A DNA stretch of 25,524 bases, from the IMG/VR virus record IMGVR_UViG_3300037882_000755, positions 1 to 25,524 of that record. The stretch is one strand, 5' to 3'. The stretch is from a virus. This document shows positions 21,049 through 25,524 of this stretch, one piece after another (the stretch's first letter is position 1; each line of letters starts with the position of its first letter). A model generated the notes under the pieces. The model had not been told where the DNA came from. It saw nothing but the letters and a program-made list of their open reading frames with translations, and ran no database searches. A program made the translations under genes and the position numbers.

Positions 21049-21437
21049 GCGCCAACCCCAGAGGCGACCTTGCGCGACGCGATCTCGAAGGATTGTTGCT
21101 AGACGAACGTTTTTTACGATTTGTCTCGACAATCTTCGAGAGCGCGTATATGCACACTGGTGCCTACGGTTCCGATGGTCGTCACCTCGCGTTTGTCGAG
21201 GGGCGCAGGTCTCTGGGGTTCGACATCTTGCGCTCTGCCGAAGTCATTCGGCCAGATGCCATGCTTGCGATCTTGCAAGCCGAACTCAACGCCCTGAAAG
21301 GAAACCCCGATGGTAGACATCACAACCCAGACCGATACACCGAACTCGACGCCGACGCAGGCCCCCGAGGCCCCGACGGGCGCGAACCCGGAACCGGCCT
21401 CGTCCACAGTTTCATCGACTACAGCGCAGCCGACTGA
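21045..21437 (+). CDS. Bbp19-like head-region protein with long overlap
   Basis: 130 residues from ATG 21045. Residues about 11-85 follow the Bbp19 family seen between portal and scaffold in Bordetella-phage-type podoviruses: LEGLLLDERFLRFVSTIFESA, then DGRHLAFVEGRRSLGFDILRSAE. The last ~43 residues are unlike the family (Gly/Pro/Asp/Arg-rich) and are encoded over the first 128 nt of the scaffold gene in a different frame, so this end may be a stop-loss extension. The role is probably head assembly or packaging, but the family has no established function that I can state. Confidence 0.78.
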   Translation: MSANPRGDLARRDLEGLLLDERFLRFVSTIFESAYMHTGAYGSDGRHLAFVEGRRSLGFDILRSAEVIRPDAMLAILQAELNALKGNPDGRHHNPDRYTELDADAGPRGPDGREPGTGLVHSFIDYSAAD

Positions 21438-22062
21438 CGCACCCAAAGGCACGCTGCTGACGGGTGAACCGGGCGACGCGCCGAAGCCCGAAGCGGAAAC
21501 GGGCACGGGTGAACCGGCCTCCCCCGACGCGACGACTGAAACGCCGGAACTTTTCGGTGCGCCCGAAGCGTACGAACTGACGCTGCCGGAAGGCGTGGAA
21601 CTGGATCGGGCTGCGCTTGACGTGGTCTCGCCCATTGCCAAGGAACTCAACCTGTCAAACGCAGGGCTGGGTAAACTGGCCGAGGCGTACACGACCGGCA
21701 TCCTGCCCCGGATCGAGGAAGCGTTTCACGCGCAATTGAACGATCAGGTCAAGGAAACCCAAACCGCTTGGGCAACCGAGACCAAAACCTTTGTCGAAGA
21801 GGACCGAGCGCGTCCGGCTGCTGAACAGGTGTTCGGTGGCGACGATCTCGCTAAGGTCCAGTCGGTGGCCGCGAAGGCGCTCGACCGGTTGGCCGGTCCT
21901 GAGTTCCGCGCGTTCCTCGACGAAACCGGTATCGGCAACCGCAAGGAAATGGTCCTGTTCGCGTACCGCGCAGGCAAGGCGATTTCCGAAGACACCAGCT
22001 TCCCGACCAGCGGCGCACCGGTTGCGCCCAAGTCGCGCGAGGAGCGATACTACGGCTCCTGA
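21310..22062 (+). CDS. Capsid scaffolding protein
   Basis: 250 residues from ATG 21310 (AAAGGAAACCCCG upstream). The first ~75 residues are Pro/Thr/Ala/Glu-rich and disordered; the rest is strongly helical (VVSPIAKELNLSNAGLGKLAEAY, and AFHAQLNDQVKETQTAWATETK, about 110-157), with a basic C-terminus (VAPKSREERYYGS), a shape typical of internal scaffolds that bind the inner face of the procapsid. It lies immediately before the major capsid gene, as in T7 and relatives. The start of this gene lies inside the Bbp19-like frame. Confidence 0.85.
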   Translation: MVDITTQTDTPNSTPTQAPEAPTGANPEPASSTVSSTTAQPTDAPKGTLLTGEPGDAPKPEAETGTGEPASPDATTETPELFGAPEAYELTLPEGVELDRAALDVVSPIAKELNLSNAGLGKLAEAYTTGILPRIEEAFHAQLNDQVKETQTAWATETKTFVEEDRARPAAEQVFGGDDLAKVQSVAAKALDRLAGPEFRAFLDETGIGNRKEMVLFAYRAGKAISEDTSFPTSGAPVAPKSREERYYGS

Positions 22063-22110
22063 CACGAGATAGCCTGACCGGAGAGGGCGCAGTGAAAACA
22101 GGAGATAGAA

Positions 22111-23148
22111 ATGGCTACCACTGCTACCCGTGTGCCGACGCTTCTCGATGTCGTGAACCAACTCGCACCCGACGGGTCGCAGTTGGACACTGCCGAGGTG
22201 CTGACTGAGCACAACGAAGTCCTCGAAGAAATGACTTGGCGTGAGGGTAACCTCTTGACCGGTCACCGCGACAGCGTCCGTACCACGCTGCCCACGCCGA
22301 CCTTCCGCGCGATCAACGAAGGTGTGCCGCTGACCAAGGCCAGCAGCACGCAGATCGAAGAAACATGCGCGCTGCTTGAAGATTTCTCGCAGGTTGACCG
22401 CGAACTGGCTGTGCTCTCGGGCAACGTCAACGCGTTCCGTCTGCGCGAAGCCAAGCCGCACATGATCGGAATGGCGCACCAGATGGCGGAAACGCTGTTC
22501 TATGGTAACGCCAACGTCAACCCGAAGTCGTTCACCGGCCTTGCGCCGCGATATTACACGGGTGACGCTGCCGAGAGCAACCTCGCCGATTATATCATCG
22601 ACGGCGGCGGTTCCGGCACCGGGCTGCGTTCGATCTGGTTGCTGGCGTGGTCGGAAGACACCATCACCGGCATCTACCCGAAGAACACCATCGGTGGTCT
22701 GCATCACGAAGACGCGACCAACGCTGCCGGTTCGGGGCACGACGGTATCCCGGCTGCGGCTGTCCTTCAGGACGCTAACAACGGGTTCTACATGGGTTTC
22801 CGCGACCACTGGACGTGGCGCTGCGGCCTGATGGTGAAGGATTACCGCTACGCGGTTCGTATCGCCAACCTCGACCTTGACACCCTGACCAACAACCCGA
22901 CCTCGGGCGACCTTCAGGACTTCATGGTTCAGGCGCTGGAGCGCATCGAGATGCCTTCGGGCACCAACCTCGCGTTCTACATGCCTCGCGACATCCGCTC
23001 GCTCCTGCGTCGCCAGATGCTGACGCAGAAGAACGCGTTCATGTCGTGGGACGAAGCAGGCGGCAAGCGCGTCCTGCGCTTCAGCGAGGCTGCTTTGCGC
23101 CGCGTTGACGCATTGAACGTGGATGAAACCGAAGTCACCGGCTTCTGA
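22111..23148 (+). CDS. Major capsid protein, HK97-fold, Bbp17/GP7-type
   Basis: 345 residues from ATG 22111 (AACAGGAGATAGAA upstream). Features of the podovirus GP7/Bbp17 type are an N-terminal TLLDVVNQLAPDG arm, the EVLEEMTWREGN segment (about 36-47), TTLPTPTFRAINEGVP (58-73), a central Y-x-G-D-AAESN-containing loop, LLAWSEDTITGIYPKNTIGG (about 177-196), and FYMPRDIRSLLRRQM (about 288-302). Such proteins form the T=7 shell. It is preceded by scaffold and followed by the decoration gene. No frameshifted second capsid form is evident. Confidence 0.94.
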   Translation: MATTATRVPTLLDVVNQLAPDGSQLDTAEVLTEHNEVLEEMTWREGNLLTGHRDSVRTTLPTPTFRAINEGVPLTKASSTQIEETCALLEDFSQVDRELAVLSGNVNAFRLREAKPHMIGMAHQMAETLFYGNANVNPKSFTGLAPRYYTGDAAESNLADYIIDGGGSGTGLRSIWLLAWSEDTITGIYPKNTIGGLHHEDATNAAGSGHDGIPAAAVLQDANNGFYMGFRDHWTWRCGLMVKDYRYAVRIANLDLDTLTNNPTSGDLQDFMVQALERIEMPSGTNLAFYMPRDIRSLLRRQMLTQKNAFMSWDEAGGKRVLRFSEAALRRVDALNVDETEVTGF

Positions 23149-23166
23149 TAGCGGCTGACGGAAAAC

Positions 23167-23188
23167 GGGGCGGCTGGGACGCCGCCCC
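23167..23188 (+). terminator. GC hairpin after the capsid gene
   Basis: GGGGCGGC (23167-23174) pairs with GCCGCCCC (23181-23188) around a TGGGAC loop. No T-tract follows and the next ribosome binding site begins at once, so it would only partly terminate; it may stabilise the abundant capsid mRNA or space the two messages. Confidence 0.6.
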
Positions 23189-23203
23189 AACAGGAGAAGA
23201 GAT

Positions 23204-23641
23204 ATGATTACCGATGCAGAACTCCGCCCGTCGCAGAACCAGTTTTTGACTGGCGCAGCCGCGACGACCACTTCGACCAACACGGTGGACCTGTTGGCCG
23301 CCGCCAACGATCAGGGGCGCGGGTATCCGCGCCGCGCTTTAGCGACCGTTTCCGCCGCTTTTGCAGGCGGCACGAGCGTGCAGGCACTGTTGGTGGAAAG
23401 CGCCAACGCCGATCTCTCGTCCAGCACCACGCTGGTCACGGGCGCGGCTGTCGTCACTGCTGACGCGGTGGCCGGTAAGGTGCTGATGGATGTTGTCATC
23501 CCACAGACCACCAAACGGTACATCGGCTTCAAGTACACGACCGTCGGCACCATGACCGGCGCGACCAGCAATGGCGTGAGCGCGCACTTCCTTGCCGAAA
23601 CCAACCGCCCGAACACCGTCCCGGCCAACACCGGGCGTTGA
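23204..23641 (+). CDS. Bbp16-like capsid decoration/cement protein
   Basis: 145 residues from ATG 23204 (AACAGGAGAAGAGAT upstream). The Ser/Thr/Ala-rich beta composition and family landmarks (N-terminal LRPSQNQFLTGAAATTTSTNTVDL, central LATVSAAFAGGTSVQALLVESA, and the later VIPQTTKRYIGFKYTTVG-like strand) match Bbp16-type cement proteins encoded directly after the capsid gene. Such trimers sit at shell three-fold or pseudo-three-fold points. A strong terminator follows, consistent with a unit of high expression shared with the capsid. Confidence 0.86.
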   Translation: MITDAELRPSQNQFLTGAAATTTSTNTVDLLAAANDQGRGYPRRALATVSAAFAGGTSVQALLVESANADLSSSTTLVTGAAVVTADAVAGKVLMDVVIPQTTKRYIGFKYTTVGTMTGATSNGVSAHFLAETNRPNTVPANTGR

Positions 23642-23649
23642 TCGCGCAG

Positions 23650-23679
23650 CGGGGTCCACGGGTAATATCGTGGACCCCG
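23650..23679 (+). terminator. Rho-independent terminator
   Basis: CGGGGTCCACG (23650-23660) pairs with CGTGGACCCCG (23669-23679), an 11-bp perfect stem with an 8-nt loop, followed by TTCCTCTTT on the plus strand. It ends the capsid/decoration message. Confidence 0.8.
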
Positions 23680-23707
23680 TTCCTCTTTGGAAAAGGACAC
23701 CCCCAAC

Positions 23708-24100
23708 ATGGGTAAATTGGTAGAGCGGATCGTTACCGCCAAAGCATTTTTCGATAGCTCGCAGGGCAAACTGTTCAAGCGCGGGGAAATCATCCAGATC
23801 GACGAAGACCTTCTGGTCTCCAAGACCAAGGGGCGCAGCAAGGCGGTTCCGGGTCTGGCGAAATTGAGCGACGCGGCTGAAAAACGCGCGCCTGACACCC
23901 CGCCAGTCGCCAAGCCGCGCGGCACGGGCGAGAAGGATAAGACCGCCGCAGCTAAACCGCGCGGCGCTAAAGGCGAGGCCGCAGCAGCCAAACCAAGCAA
24001 CGTGGCCCCTGAAAAGGCCGAAGACGCACAGGATGAAACCGCCGAAGACCTCGATGTCGAGGAAGGTGGCGCGCCACGAGGTTCGTCCGTCCTCGATTGA
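23708..24100 (+). CDS. Low-complexity structural-operon protein, 130 aa
   Basis: 130 residues from ATG 23708 (AAAAGGACACC upstream). The first ~55 residues look folded: KLVERIVTAKAFFDSSQGKLFKRGEIIQIDEDLL, with a beta-like GEIIQIDED strand. The remainder is Ala/Lys/Glu/Pro-rich and disordered, ending APRGSSVLD, similar to but not identical with the SSLFD tail. Genes in this slot, between decoration and tail tube A, are often head-completion or internal virion proteins. The family is not recognised. It is bracketed by two terminators, so its expression may be set separately. Confidence 0.72.
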   Translation: MGKLVERIVTAKAFFDSSQGKLFKRGEIIQIDEDLLVSKTKGRSKAVPGLAKLSDAAEKRAPDTPPVAKPRGTGEKDKTAAAKPRGAKGEAAAAKPSNVAPEKAEDAQDETAEDLDVEEGGAPRGSSVLD

Positions 24101-24130
24101 CGCTGGGGGCGATCTTGAGCGACGACGGAC

Positions 24131-24163
24131 AGGGGCAGCGCGCGAAAGTGCGTTGCCCCTTTT
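24131..24163 (+). terminator. Rho-independent terminator before tail genes
   Basis: AGGGGCAGCGC (24131-24141) pairs with GCGTTGCCCCT (24150-24160), an 11-bp stem with one G-T pair and a GCGAAAGT loop, followed by TTTTCTCG on the plus strand. It lies between the 130-aa gene and tail tubular protein A. Confidence 0.85.
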
Positions 24164-24187
24164 CTCGTTGAATGGTAGAGGTGGGTT

Positions 24188-24880
24188 ATGTCTTTCAAAG
24201 TGGCCTATACCGACGTGACGCTCTGGAACCGAGCGCTGTCCATGTTGCCCCACTCCCCGTTGTCTACGGTCGACGATCCGGGGCTGGCCGCGCGCGAGTG
24301 CCGCTTGCACTACAAACCCGTCGTGCGCGGGCTGTTGGAGAAATACGACTGGGGGCTGGCGACCAAGCGCGCGGCGCTGGCCGAGGCACCCAACAACGAC
24401 CGGCCCGAGTGGGCGTACGCGTATCTCGAACCCAGCGATCTCGCCTTCGCCAAGAGTATCTTGCCGACGGACGCGGCGATCAGCGGCGTCGGGTATTATC
24501 AAGGTCTGCGCTCGCTTCAGAACACGGTCGCGCTGCGGATGCAGCGCGTGGGCGGTAAGATTTACTCGCACTGGCCGGGGGCGACGTTGGAGTACACATC
24601 GCTCGACACCACCGAGGCCGACTTCACCGAGAACTTAGCCCAAGCCGTCGTGCTTACTTTGGCGTCGATGATCGCCATGCCGGTCACCAAGAACGCGCAG
24701 CTTGCTGACAGACTTGCGTCCAAGGCGCGGGACCACATCAACCAAGTGCTCGCCGCCGACCGTCAGCAGCAGGGTCAGAAATACGGCGAGGGCATCACCG
24801 AGACCGAGCGCGCCCGCGAACTGGGCGTCGATTTCGGGTACAGCGGGTACCCCACCGAGTATAGTTGGCCCCGGGCATGA
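24188..24880 (+). CDS. Tail tubular protein A-like
   Basis: 230 residues from ATG 24188 (GGTAGAGGTGGGTT upstream, a modest site). The N-terminus has the T7 gp11-type pattern: VTLWNRALSMLPHSPLSTVDD (10-30), then AARECRLHYKPVVRGLLEKYDWGLATKRAALAEAP (34-68), and a C-terminal helix (LADRLASKARDHINQVLAADRQQQGQ). The protein forms a ring below the portal and joins the nozzle to the head. Its stop overlaps the next tail gene by ATGA. Confidence 0.88.
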   Translation: MSFKVAYTDVTLWNRALSMLPHSPLSTVDDPGLAARECRLHYKPVVRGLLEKYDWGLATKRAALAEAPNNDRPEWAYAYLEPSDLAFAKSILPTDAAISGVGYYQGLRSLQNTVALRMQRVGGKIYSHWPGATLEYTSLDTTEADFTENLAQAVVLTLASMIAMPVTKNAQLADRLASKARDHINQVLAADRQQQGQKYGEGITETERARELGVDFGYSGYPTEYSWPRA

Positions 24881-25507
24881 GCAAAATCCCACTTGTAAAT
24901 ATGAGCAAGGGCGAACTCGCCCCCGAACTCTATTCCCGCGTGGACACCAGCCAGTACGGCGGGGCGTTGAAGCGCGCGGTCAACGTTATTGTGCAGCAGT
25001 TTGGTGGCGTCCGGTCTCGACCGGGCACCCGGTACATCGGAGACGTTGACAGCTTCGACGACAACGCGCGTCTGTTCCCTTTCCAGTACGGTCTCGACCA
25101 AGCCTATGTGCTCGGATGCCAAGACGGCATCGCCCGCCCGCTGACGTTGGGCGGTTTCGTCCTTGAGGAAGACAGCGCGGGCAGCGAGGGTCTCAAGATC
25201 ACGGCGGCGACCAAGGCGCTGAACTGCCAACTCACCATCGCGTACCACGAGTTGGTTGTGGGGGACCGCGTGTTCATCACCGGGGTGTCCGGCATGACCC
25301 AGCTTAACGGGCGCTTCGCCTCGGTGGTCAGTGTGGTGGACGACGACAACATCACCATCAACGTTGACAGTCGGGGGTTCACCACTTTTGTCTCATCGAC
25401 CGGGGTGACCCGAGTGGCCGCACCGCCACCACCACCGACGCCACCTTCTCCGCCTGACCCGCCGCCTCCCCCTCCTCCCCCGCCCCCGGTCAGGCGGAGA
25501 AGGTGGC
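24877..25507 (+). CDS. Tail protein with FCCH domain, truncated at contig end
   Basis: Open from ATG 24877, running off the window with at most ~187 residues that can be trusted (to about 25,439). The N-terminus is podovirus tail-like (MSKIPLVNMSKGELAPELYSR, then a GGALKRAVNVIVQQFGGVRSRPGTRYIGDV pattern), followed by DNARLFPFQYGLDQAYVLG. Residues about 128-180 (VVGDRVFITGVSGMTQLNGRF, then DNITINVDSRGFTTF) form one FCCH-like repeat, a fold often found in phage tail tube or nozzle proteins under the name ubiquitin-activating E1 FCCH domain. A Pro-rich run follows and ends in the library artefact. It is probably the nozzle/tail tubular protein B. Confidence 0.78.
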
Positions 25508-25524
25508 AGATCGGAAGAGCACAC
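25488..25524 (+). other. Chimeric fold-back plus Illumina adapter
   Basis: The last 17 bases (25508-25524) equal the start of the Illumina TruSeq adapter AGATCGGAAGAGCACAC. They directly follow a right arm (25488-25507) that is the exact reverse complement of 25440-25459. This is a fold-back library molecule read into its adapter, so sequence from about 25,488 on is not genomic and the end of the tail gene is unknown. Confidence 0.95.

Noticed and set aside
21655-23307. Long minus-strand open frame opposite the capsid and scaffold genes (550 codons)
   Set aside because: It is the complement of clearly recognised capsid and scaffold genes in a GC-rich genome; its residues show no domain and no ribosome binding site.
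25381-25507. Genuine Pro-rich/Arg-rich C-terminus of the tail protein
   Set aside because: The Arg-rich end is encoded by the fold-back arm and adapter. The Pro-rich part upstream may be real but cannot be confirmed at a contig end.
1-25524. Lysogeny or lysis module (integrase, CI, holin, endolysin) and diversity-generating retroelement
   Set aside because: No protein with such motifs was found on either strand. The Cro/YdaS-like protein alone does not show lysogeny, and the tail-anchored 86-aa protein is not a convincing holin.

Overview
The window is a stretch of a tailed-phage genome (podovirus-like, T7/Bordetella-phage-type head) assembled as a contig end. It carries two divergent gene blocks. 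GC-rich sequence, strong GGAG-type ribosome binding sites, start/stop overlaps between most neighbours and the protein families present point to a phage of a high-GC proteobacterium. An alphaproteobacterial (sphingomonad- or rhodobacter-like) host is plausible but is an inference. No integrase, lysis gene, tRNA or CRISPR array was found.

Left block (1-15,458, all on the minus strand, read right to left). A candidate promoter at 15,430-15,458 starts a very tight operon of small, mostly unrecognised early genes (15,381 down to 9,883). It includes two neighbouring repeat proteins with expanded in-frame tandem repeats (13,578-14,914), an A1S_2505-type phage protein and a zinc-ribbon-like protein. 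The operon then reaches a Cro/YdaS-like regulator, a large Prim-Pol/zinc-finger/VapE replication protein (7,498-9,654) and a strong hairpin terminator (7,402-7,445). A second candidate promoter (7,361-7,389) precedes the replication and recombination set: a hypothetical protein, a DUF2800 Cas4/RecB-like nuclease, a DUF2815 ssDNA-binding protein, small proteins, a family A DNA polymerase, a VRR-NUC nuclease, a DUF1643 protein and a SNF2-type helicase cut by the window edge. Together they look like a self-contained replisome: primase-helicase, polymerase, SSB, nucleases and an accessory helicase.

Control region (15,459-16,559). An HNH-like gene is read leftwards, and a 320-bp AT-richer divergent region holds promoter- and operator-like elements.

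Right block (16,560-25,524, plus strand). This is the packaging, head and tail module in canonical order: Sf6-type small terminase, large terminase, T7 gp6.7-like small virion protein, T7-type portal, an Acb2/Tad1-like small protein (candidate anti-CBASS/Thoeris sponge), a small acidic protein, a Bbp19-like protein, scaffold, major capsid protein, Bbp16-like decoration protein, a low-complexity 130-aa protein, tail tubular protein A, and the start of an FCCH-containing tail protein. Hairpins or terminators separate capsid, decoration, 130-aa and tail genes.

The last ~37 bases are not genomic: a 20-bp inverted repeat (25,440-25,459 / 25,488-25,507) runs directly into 17 bases of Illumina adapter (25,508-25,524).

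The most notable observations are a shared C-terminal S-[SP]-LFD tail on four otherwise unrelated proteins, an 11-copy 24-bp repeat in which an 18-nt core never varies while two codons do, the Acb2-like gene inside the structural operon, and a 126-bp element bounded by a perfect 21-bp inverted repeat upstream of the DUF2800 gene.
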